The notes under the pieces: model-generated | Told to the model about the DNA's origin: nothing | The model's input: only the letters and a program-made list of their open reading frames with translations | Database searches by the model: none | Origin: Tritrichomonas foetus | Lineage: Eukaryota; Parabasalia; Tritrichomonadida; Tritrichomonadidae | Assembly: GCA_001839685.1 (NCBI GenBank) | Contig: MLAK01000677.1 | Location: 1 to 64,000, forward strand | Length of the DNA stretch: 64,000 nt | Direction: 5' to 3' | Position numbers and translations under genes: made by a program | Shown here: one piece after another, positions 30,521 to 38,868 of the stretch | How positions within the stretch are numbered: position 1 is the first letter of the stretch | Layout of the letters: the number at the start of each line of letters is the position of its first letter

Positions 30521-30933
30521 TGAAATGCATTTCAGTAAATGTTTTTAGGTTTGATACATCGTTTTTAGAAATGTCTTTTTAATTATTTTTTCTCCCTTAG
30601 TGATATATATTGTAATTGCCATAACATGAGAAAGTGCAAAATGTGATTCATTGATAAACAAACAATTTAGACACTTTCACCCGTTTTTGAAGATTGATTG
30701 GGAATTAAATTCGAAAGAAAATAATATGCAATAATGTGAAATAAGTGAAAAATAAAAATAGAAAGTTATGGATGTTAATCAGTGTATTATACACAAAATC
30801 TTTATTTATTTTTTTTTATCAAGGAAATTTATTTTTGTGCTTTTTTTTTTTGTATGTTTTTCTTTTTTTGGTTTTCTTTTTTTTTTGTGTAAAATGTTAA
30901 GTATTGAAAAAAGTTTTTGCTTTTTTTTAAGAA
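30521..30933. other. Convergent intergenic spacer with T-rich tracts
   Basis: 3' flanks of two facing genes. Several T-rich runs (about 30800-30930) are present; the open frames through them are low complexity and not supported as genes. Confidence 0.55.
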
Positions 30934-32298
30934 TTATAAATTGTTTCTTCTCATTGGCGAATCAAGGTTTGGTGCAGATGAAGGTTGCATTTTTCCAAAT
31001 GTCCATCCTTGTGGTTCGTCATTTCTAAAGTTGAGATTTCTTGCAGCGTTTTGGCCTCCCCTTCCTCCGCGGTTTTGGTTTCTATTTCTTTGGTTGTTGT
31101 TATTGTTATTCCCACCTCGTGAGCGTCTATTTTGATTATCTCCATCATTATTATTTGCTTGGTTATTATTGTTACGATTTCGTCTTTGTTGTTGTGGTTG
31201 AGTTGGTGATTGGTTGTTGCCTAGCATGAAGTTGTTCTTTGGAATGCTTCTTGATTCAGTAACTGAATACTCTTCATTAAAGTTTCTTCCACGAACTCTA
31301 TTGTTATTTGAGTTATTGCTTGATTGCTTAGGTGATTTCTTATTTGGCGATGACGAAAATTTGAATGATTCAAGTGTTGGAAACTTCTCAAGAGTTGTAT
31401 TCATTTCTGGAGAAACTGGCATTGGAAAATTATACTTATTATGAACAAGGAAACTCTTCACTTTTTCAAGACCATAAGTAGAACCTCTTCTAAAGTCGGC
31501 AAGAGCTTCATCTTGAAATTGTTTGAAAACTTCTTCATCCCACCGTTGTTCTAACCCATATGAGCAAAGTCTGAAGTAGCATTCAATTCCATAGTGTGAT
31601 CCACCAGCAATATCTTGACGAGCTGTCTCCAAAAATTCATCATACATCATTTGGTCGAAATGTTCACGAAGGTAGTAGCACCAAAAGTAGTAGAGGGAAT
31701 TCATTTCTGGTGAATTTCCAATACCAAGTTGTGCTCTTTGGTCACAGGCTGCATCATGGAATTCGATATATCGAGCTTCATCAAATCCTCCTTCAAGTAA
31801 ATCGTGCGGGACTGCCGCATTTGCACTGTCAGAGTCACTCATATCGCGTCGGCGGCCACGATAGTTTGATCCGCGCCTCGATTTGTAAGGTTTCGGATTG
31901 AAAGTATCAACTGGAGCATCGTGAATCTTTCGGTCAGTGTAAGAATGTGACATATCGCGGTAAGGGTTTGATTTCGTCTCTTGTGGTCGAATTACCGATC
32001 GGAATTGCTGTTGTTGTTGTTGTTGATCATCGAAATCGCCGTGGTGTCGGAAGAAGTCGCGCCTTTTGAAGTGGTCGCCAGCCATGCGTGGGTTGAACGA
32101 CTGGGCTTCATTTTTCGGGAAATCATCGCCATATCCGTCAGCTGCATTGTCGTCTTCGATATTGTCGCCGACTCCAAAAGAATCGTTGTCGCCTCCTCCA
32201 TCGGCAAAGAATACACCATCATTCCCCTCGTTTTCAAAGTCCTGCTCATCTTGAGCAGTACCGTTGTCAACGGGGGCGAGTATATCCCAATCCGACAT
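30934..32298 (-). CDS. LARP1-type DM15-repeat RNA-binding protein
   Basis: The 454-residue protein carries the DM15 region of LARP1 (three helical repeats, about residues 170-290). The blocks are YIEFHDAACDQRAQLGIG..PEMNSLYYFWCYYLREHF, MMYDEFLETARQDIAGGSHYGIECYFRLCSYGLE and VFKQFQDEALADFRRGSTYGLEKVKSFL. In animals this region binds the m7G cap and the start of TOP mRNAs and controls ribosomal-protein translation. The paired YG(I/L)E(C/K) tyrosines are kept. No La motif is present. The N-terminus is acidic with an RG-type patch (YRGRRRD) and seven glutamines; the C-terminus is Asn-rich with RGG repeats, typical of RNA binding and condensates. CCTTTTTC runs into the ATG. It is divergent from the CUE/Smr gene (230 bp). 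Confidence 0.85.
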   Translation of the reverse strand: MSDWDILAPVDNGTAQDEQDFENEGNDGVFFADGGGDNDSFGVGDNIEDDNAADGYGDDFPKNEAQSFNPRMAGDHFKRRDFFRHHGDFDDQQQQQQQFRSVIRPQETKSNPYRDMSHSYTDRKIHDAPVDTFNPKPYKSRRGSNYRGRRRDMSDSDSANAAVPHDLLEGGFDEARYIEFHDAACDQRAQLGIGNSPEMNSLYYFWCYYLREHFDQMMYDEFLETARQDIAGGSHYGIECYFRLCSYGLEQRWDEEVFKQFQDEALADFRRGSTYGLEKVKSFLVHNKYNFPMPVSPEMNTTLEKFPTLESFKFSSSPNKKSPKQSSNNSNNNRVRGRNFNEEYSVTESRSIPKNNFMLGNNQSPTQPQQQRRNRNNNNQANNNDGDNQNRRSRGGNNNNNNQRNRNQNRGGRGGQNAARNLNFRNDEPQGWTFGKMQPSSAPNLDSPMRRNNL

Positions 32299-32309
32299 GA
32301 AAAAGGCTT
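32299..32309 (-). promoter_or_regulatory. CCTTT (M5-like) start-site motif
   Basis: The minus strand reads AAGCCTTTTTC directly before the ATG at 32298, like the channel gene at 23143. CCTTT is the M5 start-site element reported in T. vaginalis. Confidence 0.4.
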
Positions 32310-32528
32310 ACGCCGAACGGTTTTTTTGATAATTGGCCTATTAACCAGCCAAATTGGTCAACATTTCTATCAATTCGAGAAATTTTAGTTCATAAATGAG
32401 TCCAATTTTTCATAGTTATCATGGCCATATATGAATTCAATTTATAACAATCACAAGAAAATGTATAGTAAAATTTCAGAATAATTGTATTCATTCAAAA
32501 AATTGAATTGAGTGTGAATGCCATATGA

Positions 32529-33890
32529 ATGAATGTCAGTCTCACTGAAATCTTCGAAAATGCCTCAAAAAAACTATTAGCCAAGTGTTTAAGTGTTTGT
32601 CAAAGTTTGTCAGAAACTGCTTATCTTGCAACAACCCTCACAGAATATCCTGAAGATTCAATTATCGACCACCTCTTTCCAGAAAATCACTTTTTAATGC
32701 AAACTTATGATTGGATTGACGAATATCAAACTTTTGACAATATTAAAAGCACAGGATTAAATAATGATGAATTCGATGATATCGAAATCGACTATAATTC
32801 TAAAGAGTGTGATTTTGATCTAAATACTGACTTAGATTTCGATAATTGTGATTTTGACCTTAATCCCAATGAAAATAATAATGAAAAGAATGAGATAATG
32901 TTATCTGCCAATGGTGAAAAAGTTATCAGAGATCAAAGCAGTGGTAGTAATGATGAAGATCAACAACAGAAGAAAAGTCAAATAGAAAATCATATTTCTG
33001 GTTCATTCAAACATGAAAAGAAACCTTATTTGATATTAAAAACCAAACCACAAAGTTTCTCATTACGATCAGATATGAAACAATTTGATTTAAGTTCGAG
33101 TGCTTCAAGTGAATCCCTTTCTGATTTTAACGAAGATGACATAAATCAAATTGAAAATACTGATGGTTCTAATTTCGATGAATATAGCTCAACAAGTCAT
33201 GATCTTTGTTCATCTCTTGTTGAGCATTTTCAAGAGTATTTCTCTGAGAAAGAAGTAAGAAACATCTTTCAAACTGAAGCCAAAGGAAGTTATGGAGTTG
33301 CTGAACGTTTACTTCGTGAAAGACAATTTTTTGTCTCACAATTCCCAACAGTAACTCCTGAAGAAGTGAAAGAAGCACTCATTCAAGCAAAAAATGATAG
33401 TTATGAAGCATTGCGTATAATTGAAAAGAAAAGAATTGAAGAACCAATTCCTGAAGAAGCTTTGATGGCTTTACGACCAGAAATTTCTTTCCAAACTGCT
33501 CAAAAAATCGTTAGTGCGATTCCTAAGCAAGAGAAAGAAAAAACTATAAATCCATGGAAAGCACTTCAACTTGCAAAAGAATTTATTTCTGTACAAAAGC
33601 ATTTTCCTAAAAAGGAACAAAATCGAAGTAAAATTTTCACACTTGATTTGCACGGAATGACTTTGGATGATGCAACCAAGTATGTAGTTGAGGTTTTGGA
33701 AAACAATCGAAATTCTTCTTTAAGAAAAATTCATTTTATCACTGGAAAAGGAAAACACTCTGTTAAAAAAAGGCCTGTGATTCGACCAATGGTTTTGAAA
33801 GAAGCAGAGAGATTAGGATTCAAAGCAAACTTGCTTTCATATAATGAAGGGGTTGTTGTAGTTGATCTAATGAACTCCCAATCTCATTGA
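32529..33890 (+). CDS. CUE/Smr-domain protein (Cue2/N4BP2-like nuclease)
   Basis: This 453-residue protein has a C-terminal Smr domain (about 365-450) with the signatures LDLHGMT (372-378) and TGKGKHS (405-411). It is the nuclease module of Cue2/NONU-1/N4BP2, which cut mRNA at collided ribosomes. Upstream (about 228-320) are helical CUE-like segments (SSLVEHFQEYFSEKEVRNIF, FPTVTPEEVKEALIQAKNDSYEALRII) expected to bind ubiquitin on stalled ribosomes. The middle is acidic, with repeated DFDLN motifs (about 97-122). The domain order matches the no-go decay nucleases. The ATG at 32529 is preceded by an out-of-frame ATG (32518) in the probable leader. It shares a 230-bp divergent promoter with the LARP1-type gene, and both are linked to translation. 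Confidence 0.85.
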   Translation: MNVSLTEIFENASKKLLAKCLSVCQSLSETAYLATTLTEYPEDSIIDHLFPENHFLMQTYDWIDEYQTFDNIKSTGLNNDEFDDIEIDYNSKECDFDLNTDLDFDNCDFDLNPNENNNEKNEIMLSANGEKVIRDQSSGSNDEDQQQKKSQIENHISGSFKHEKKPYLILKTKPQSFSLRSDMKQFDLSSSASSESLSDFNEDDINQIENTDGSNFDEYSSTSHDLCSSLVEHFQEYFSEKEVRNIFQTEAKGSYGVAERLLRERQFFVSQFPTVTPEEVKEALIQAKNDSYEALRIIEKKRIEEPIPEEALMALRPEISFQTAQKIVSAIPKQEKEKTINPWKALQLAKEFISVQKHFPKKEQNRSKIFTLDLHGMTLDDATKYVVEVLENNRNSSLRKIHFITGKGKHSVKKRPVIRPMVLKEAERLGFKANLLSYNEGVVVVDLMNSQSH

Positions 33891-34462
33891 AAATCTATTC
33901 CTGAATGATAAGAAAGTTTTATAAGGAAAAATATGGAGATATCGCCAAAAAAATATATATAATTTCTATTATTTTCGATCAAATTGCTTCAATTATTGAA
34001 TACATTATTGAAAAATTCGAATTAATTCCATGGTATATATTATAATTTACGATTTTATGTTTTGAATAAATATTATATTATAATTAGAAGATTTTTTTAT
34101 TCTTGGTAAAGTGAAATTCTAATTTTTTGATAAGATATTGGCACAACAGGTTTATGAATGAATTTTCATCGTTTGCTCAAAAGAACAAAAAAATATAAGT
34201 TTTGATCAAATTGACAGGAAAATCATATTATTTATTGAACTGATCTTGATTTTGGAAATATTGATGAACCATAGTCCTACAAAATGTTTCAATTGATTTT
34301 CATTGATGTCATAAAATTAATAAACATATCATTTTATACTGTTAAGTGATTCATAAACTCATAAATTCTCTCGTTCTCATTGTATAAATATTAATTTGTA
34401 AATTTCAAAAGAAATTTGTTTGAATACTAATAAAGTTTTATTAACAAAAATATAAGTTATAA
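33891..34462. other. Convergent intergenic spacer
   Basis: AT-rich 3' flanks between the CUE/Smr gene and the SDR gene. Nothing else was recognised. Confidence 0.6.
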
Positions 34463-35251
34463 TCAAGATTCAACAAGCATTAAAGAATGTCCACAGTCAA
34501 CTACTTGCTCTGTTCCATTTATGTCTACTGCCAAATCTGATGCAAGAAAAAGAATCGAGTTTGCAACGCCTTGGATTGATGTTTTATGTCTGCAAGGTAG
34601 TCTTTTGCCTTGTTTTTCTAACTCTTCTTTTTGTATTAATTGATTATCATAAAAAAGATTATTAAATGAAGTATCCATCATTCCAGGCCCTGTTGAGTTC
34701 ACTCTGACACCTCTTTCGGCGAGATCAAGGGCTGCACATTTCATAAACATGGATAATGCAGCTTTAGAAGAATTAAATGCTGCACCATATGATGAAACAA
34801 CACCACTATTCATTTTAGTTACAAAAATGATTGAACCACCCTTATTCATAATTCTTCCAAGCAAATTAGTGAATCTCACGTTAGATTCAAAGTTGATTGT
34901 CATCACTTTATTAAATTCATTAATATCAAATTTATTGTTATTTCTACCATTTTGAAATGACTTACCAAGACTGCCATGATTGCCAACAAATATATCTAAC
35001 TTGGAATTTGTTTTTTCTTCAACAAAAGCTGCAATACGTTCAACATCATCTTTATTTTCCATTTCACCTGTAATTGTGAAGACATTAGAACCAAATTTCT
35101 TGCATTCATCAGCAACTGCCAATAATCTTTTTTCATTTCGACCAGTTAATATGATTGTATTTGCTTTACTTTTCGCAAATGATATTGCAACTGTTCTTCC
35201 AAGTCCATTTGATGCTCCTGTAATGAAAATTGATTTTCCAGAGAAATCCAT
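34463..35251 (-). CDS. Short-chain dehydrogenase/reductase with altered active site
   Basis: The 262-residue protein has the classical SDR fold. The cofactor motif TGASNGLG (11-18) is followed by VGNHG (89-93, the NAG equivalent), a conserved Asn (120) in the active-site helix, and VNSTGPGMMDT near the C-terminus. The catalytic Y-x-x-x-K reads F159-N-S-S-K163, so the tyrosine hydroxyl is missing, and no Ser sits 13 residues before it (K146). A tyrosine occurs at 155 but with the wrong spacing. It may be a non-catalytic binding protein or use another residue. SDRs normally oxidise or reduce hydroxyl/carbonyl groups with NAD(P). The frame runs upstream only to a TTG (35302); the ATG is at 35251. 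It is divergent from the prenyl synthase gene (100 bp). Confidence 0.85.
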   Translation of the reverse strand: MDFSGKSIFITGASNGLGRTVAISFAKSKANTIILTGRNEKRLLAVADECKKFGSNVFTITGEMENKDDVERIAAFVEEKTNSKLDIFVGNHGSLGKSFQNGRNNNKFDINEFNKVMTINFESNVRFTNLLGRIMNKGGSIIFVTKMNSGVVSSYGAAFNSSKAALSMFMKCAALDLAERGVRVNSTGPGMMDTSFNNLFYDNQLIQKEELEKQGKRLPCRHKTSIQGVANSILFLASDLAVDINGTEQVVDCGHSLMLVES

Positions 35252-35324
35252 TGAAAAATTGGACAAATTGAACCATAAAATGGTCAACGATAACAATAAC
35301 AAAATGTAACCATATGTCTTGAAA

Positions 35325-35329
35325 TCATA
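35325..35329 (+). promoter_or_regulatory. Initiator (Inr) TCATA
   Basis: TCATA about 23 bases before the ATG at 35352, within the 100-bp divergent promoter shared with the SDR gene. Confidence 0.45.
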
Positions 35330-35351
35330 TTTAGAAAAGAAGGTTGACTAG

Positions 35352-36377
35352 ATGACCAAAATTAAAGGACAAGATCAATTCTTTGCCTTCAGATCCGAAC
35401 TCTTTCGCTATGTTCACGATGAGATTTTATTGAAATGGCCAGAAAACGATTTATCGAATCATTTCGACGAATTACTTGATTATACGACCGACGGCGGAAA
35501 ATGCCTTCGTGGTCTTCTCAGCGTCTGCGGATATCTAGAACTTACAGGTGTTGATCCAGATTCCGATGAAGCTAAGCCAGCTTACGCATTAGGCTGGATC
35601 CAAGAAATATTACAGGCGTCATTTTTAGTTGCCGACGATTTAATGGACAATTCCTTGCTCAGAAGAGGAAAGCCCTGTTGGTACGTTAAGGACAACAACA
35701 GCTATTCAGCCGTATCGGATTCATATTTTTTGGAAAATGTGATTTATTTAATAGTCGATCATTATTTTGAAGGCTTTCCAGCTGACACCGTTAGAGACAT
35801 CAAACAACTCCTTCACTACACGACAATAAAAACCGCTTTTGGGCAATTTATTGATATGTATCCAAAAGAGCCCTCACTAGAAAATTGGAACTTGACTGTT
35901 TTAAACAAAACATCATACTATTCAATATGGCAACCGTTTGTATCTGGAATATGTGCTTCACAAAAAGTTCCAAAAGAAGTTTGGAATTCTGATCAATTAC
36001 GTGAATCATTACTGATTGCTGGTAAACTTTTTCAATGTCAGGACGATTGGATTGACTTATACGGATCATCAGCAAAGACAGGAAAAGTTGGAACTGATAT
36101 TCAAGACGGCAAATGCACATGGCTTCTTGGAAAGGCAATGGAAGTGGCCAATGATGAGCAAAAACGATTACTTAAAGAGAATATTGGACACCAAGATAAA
36201 GAAAAAATTGCCTTGGTTCAAAAAATTTACTCTGATTTGAATATTGAAAAATATTGCATCGACCACCAGGATAGTGAGTATGAACGTCTTAAGGAAATGT
36301 TCCAAAAAATAGATCCAAGAATTCCAAGTGCATTAAAAGACTGGCTTCTCTCTTTCCTTGATCATCGGAAATATTAA
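35352..36377 (+). CDS. Farnesyl/geranylgeranyl diphosphate synthase
   Basis: The 341-residue trans-prenyltransferase condenses isopentenyl diphosphate with allylic diphosphates to make C15 or C20 chains. The two Mg-binding motifs are intact: DDLMD (95-99) in EILQASFLVADDLMDNSLLRRG, and DDWID (231-235). GGKCLRG (48-54) and GTDIQDGKCTWL (247-258) are typical of eukaryotic farnesyl diphosphate synthase. The residue five before the first Asp motif is Ser90, where animal farnesyl synthases have Phe. Small residues there are known to lengthen the product, so geranylgeranyl diphosphate is possible. Products would feed protein prenylation or dolichol-type lipids. The stop is within TAAA. Confidence 0.92.
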   Translation: MTKIKGQDQFFAFRSELFRYVHDEILLKWPENDLSNHFDELLDYTTDGGKCLRGLLSVCGYLELTGVDPDSDEAKPAYALGWIQEILQASFLVADDLMDNSLLRRGKPCWYVKDNNSYSAVSDSYFLENVIYLIVDHYFEGFPADTVRDIKQLLHYTTIKTAFGQFIDMYPKEPSLENWNLTVLNKTSYYSIWQPFVSGICASQKVPKEVWNSDQLRESLLIAGKLFQCQDDWIDLYGSSAKTGKVGTDIQDGKCTWLLGKAMEVANDEQKRLLKENIGHQDKEKIALVQKIYSDLNIEKYCIDHQDSEYERLKEMFQKIDPRIPSALKDWLLSFLDHRKY

Positions 36378-36738
36378 ACATGATTTTAATAATAAAAATG
36401 TATCTAAATAGCAGTTTTGCATATTAATTCTCAAAAAATCAATTTTCTAATATTTTATAACAATAAGAAAGCATCCAAAAGAAATCATTTTTTCTGTCAA
36501 AAAGCAGATTTCTTAGGAAGAAAAGACAAGACTAAAAACGCTTCATATTATTGTCTATTCTTTATTCATTCAGAAGAGGTATATATCCAAAATACTTTTT
36601 CTACATTATTATGCAATTTATGAATCGACTTTCTAATCAACAACACCGAGACTGTCAGATCGTGACCGTTTATGTGATAAACTTATGATTCAATCGACCA
36701 AATACAAAAACAAAATTTATCAGAAATCATCTAAACAT
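36378..36738. other. Intergenic, nothing recognised
   Basis: AT-rich spacer between two co-directional genes. The short open frame at 36417-36623 has no family similarity or start signal. The last part includes the optional 18-codon extension of the Got1 gene. Confidence 0.55.
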
Positions 36739-37158
36739 ATGAGTGGAAAGCCAGAAGAGAATTTCAAAGGACTTGGCACATTACTCTCAGTAGTTGGTGC
36801 TCTTTCTTTTATATCAGGAATTTTGTCCGGATTTAACCGAAGAATGATGATCGTATCTAATTTATTGTTAATTGCTGGTGTTTTATTGGTTTTAGGACTC
36901 GAGAAATTCCAGGCTTTTATGACAAACAAAAAAAGGCTCCCCGGCGCAATCATTTATTCTGTTGGATTAATCTTATTATTAGCCAACCGAAACGTTGCCG
37001 GTGGATTTTTGGAGTTAATTGGATTTTTGGCACTTTTTGGTGGATTTTTACCAAAATTCATGAACATGCTTCAAAAACTCCCATATGTTGGCAAATATTT
37101 CCGATTTGCACTTCCAAAGGTTTTCTATCAAAATTCCACCGAAGAGTTGCCTCTTTGA
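36739..37158 (+). CDS. GOT1: Got1-family vesicle transport protein
   Basis: From the ATG at 36739 this is a 139-residue four-helix membrane protein, the usual Got1/GOT1B length. It matches the family in KGLGTLLSVVGALSFISGILSGFNRRMMIVSNLLLIAGVLLVLG, LPGAIIYSVGLILLL and GGFLELIGFLALFGGFLP. Got1 acts in ER-Golgi vesicle traffic. The frame also contains an upstream ATG at 36685 that would add 18 basic residues before the first helix. The shorter form fits the family, but the longer start cannot be excluded. Confidence 0.85.
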   Translation: MSGKPEENFKGLGTLLSVVGALSFISGILSGFNRRMMIVSNLLLIAGVLLVLGLEKFQAFMTNKKRLPGAIIYSVGLILLLANRNVAGGFLELIGFLALFGGFLPKFMNMLQKLPYVGKYFRFALPKVFYQNSTEELPL

Positions 37159-37376
37159 GTAATATTTTCGGTAAGTACATGAAATGAATACATATAATAT
37201 GACAGATTATTAACATTTAATAAATACATGATAAAATATCACATTTCTTATTATAATTTTTTTTATGTAAAATAATTCTTTATTAATATCAACACACACT
37301 ATAAAAAAAGACACATTTTATTTGTAAATTATGTGATTTCACCAATTTAAGTTCAGTAACATATATTCATAGGAAA

Positions 37377-38765
37377 TTATTCAAAATTATCAATATTCTG
37401 AATGAATTCGGAGATTCTCTCAGATTTATATCGAATTTCAAGATCATCTGATGAAACAAGCATTTCTACTGCTTCTTCAATTTCTGGATGAAGTAAAAAT
37501 TCAACCAAATTAGTATTTTCAGTTACTGATATCATATTTATGATTGAATCTAGTGCCAATGCAATTGCATATCCATTACAACAACACATTTCTGTAATAT
37601 TATTTAAAAGAAAATTGAAGAAATTGTGTTGATTGAAAAAATCTATCACAACTAAACAAGTGTAACTAAAAACTTTCAAAATTGATTCAAAAATATTTAT
37701 TTTTAGATCCCATGATCCATCTGTATCATAAATTTGAAATAATATAGAAATAATTCCAATAGAAATACATTTCATAGAAAATCTTTGGTTTGATGAAGCA
37801 TCAGAAATTGCATTTGAGATCAATATTAAACAATTCTCACTTTTCGTAATTTTTAAAAAAGTGAAAAGAAAGTTTGTTAGTCTCTCAAAAAGCTCATCAT
37901 TCATAATATCAGTATGATTTAAAATAGCACCAATTAGATTACACATTGCTTCTAAATAATAATTATTGATTTCACAAAGTGGTGCAATAATATTTAATAA
38001 AGAACTTGATTCAATAAAGTTTTGACATGATTGACGTGATCTTCTAATCAAAATAGCAAGAGAATGAATAGATTCACTTCTTATTTTCCAATCATTTTCT
38101 TCATTTATGGCAATTGAACATAAAATTGGTTCAAGTTTCTTTGTAATATTTGAATACTCTTCTAAATCACAAACACTTCCTGCACATTGAATGAAATCTA
38201 TGAAATTATCATCAAATTGCTCATCTTCATTTTCTTCAAGAACAACATCATCTGGTAAATCATTAGTTTTCACATTATTGTTCCGATTCAAGTTTTGTAA
38301 TAAATTGCCTAAAATTTCAACAAAATTATTTTCTATTAAATATTTGGAACAATTATATGATTCATAGGCACAATAATGCAAAAATGATGCAATATGATAT
38401 TTAGGAAACAAGGGAAGAATAATAGAAATAAATCCAGATTCTATAAACACATGAATTGCTTGGGGATTTTTTTCAAAAAGTGATGCAAGAAACAAAGAAG
38501 TTTGAGATTTTAATGAAGCTGGAACATTTTCAGTAAAAATTGAAATTAGAAAATGTGCTTGATGTGAATTAATACGATCTATTATGTTCAAGTTAACATA
38601 CCTTTGGAGGAAAATGAGTGATTCGATTGGATCTGAAAAAGAAAAAAGTTTTTCCCATAAAATTCGAATGTGATCATTTTGATCAGAGTAACAATCTATA
38701 TTTAGTGTTTCAGATCTGTATTTTTGGTCACTCTCAAATAAAGAACACTCTTGATTCTCAATCAA
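37377..38765 (-). CDS. Armadillo-like helical protein lacking an ATG start
   Basis: The frame of 462 codons is all helical with armadillo-type repeats (GFISIILPLFPKYHIASFLHYCAYES, SESIHSLAILIRRSRQSCQNFIESSSLLNIIAPLCEI, YLEAMCNLIGAIL). Residues about 166-185 form an acidic insertion. No in-frame ATG occurs until roughly residue 268. The open frame begins with TTG at 38765 right after a TGA. On the same strand an Inr (38846-38850) and an ATG (38844) begin a 15-codon frame (MSKDFNEEKLIYEFL) that ends in TAA at 38797, 26 bases before the TGA that precedes the long frame. The true N-terminus may need an unrecognised intron, more than one indel or a non-AUG start, or the gene may be damaged. It is divergent from the BEACH gene. 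Confidence 0.6.
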   Translation of the reverse strand: MIENQECSLFESDQKYRSETLNIDCYSDQNDHIRILWEKLFSFSDPIESLIFLQRYVNLNIIDRINSHQAHFLISIFTENVPASLKSQTSLFLASLFEKNPQAIHVFIESGFISIILPLFPKYHIASFLHYCAYESYNCSKYLIENNFVEILGNLLQNLNRNNNVKTNDLPDDVVLEENEDEQFDDNFIDFIQCAGSVCDLEEYSNITKKLEPILCSIAINEENDWKIRSESIHSLAILIRRSRQSCQNFIESSSLLNIIAPLCEINNYYLEAMCNLIGAILNHTDIMNDELFERLTNFLFTFLKITKSENCLILISNAISDASSNQRFSMKCISIGIISILFQIYDTDGSWDLKINIFESILKVFSYTCLVVIDFFNQHNFFNFLLNNITEMCCCNGYAIALALDSIINMISVTENTNLVEFLLHPEIEEAVEMLVSSDDLEIRYKSERISEFIQNIDNFE

Positions 38766-38845
38766 AATTCACAGAATAAATGGCTAGACCAAATATTTAC
38801 AGAAACTCGTAAATTAACTTTTCTTCGTTAAAATCTTTACTCATT

Positions 38846-38850
38846 AATGA
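38846..38850 (-). promoter_or_regulatory. Initiator (Inr) TCATT, minus strand
   Basis: Minus-strand TCATT ending two bases before the ATG at 38844 of a 15-codon frame. It is back-to-back with the plus-strand Inr at 38863-38867, a compact bidirectional promoter. Confidence 0.4.
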
Positions 38851-38862
38851 GTAAACGGTCGT

Positions 38863-38867
38863 TCATT
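38863..38867 (+). promoter_or_regulatory. Initiator (Inr) TCATT, plus strand
   Basis: TCATT ends one base before the ATG at 38869, predicting a leader of only a few bases for the BEACH gene. Confidence 0.5.
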
Positions 38868-38868
38868 G

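Noticed and set aside
36417..36623. 68-codon frame between the prenyl synthase and Got1 genes
   Set aside because: No start context, family resemblance or balanced composition.
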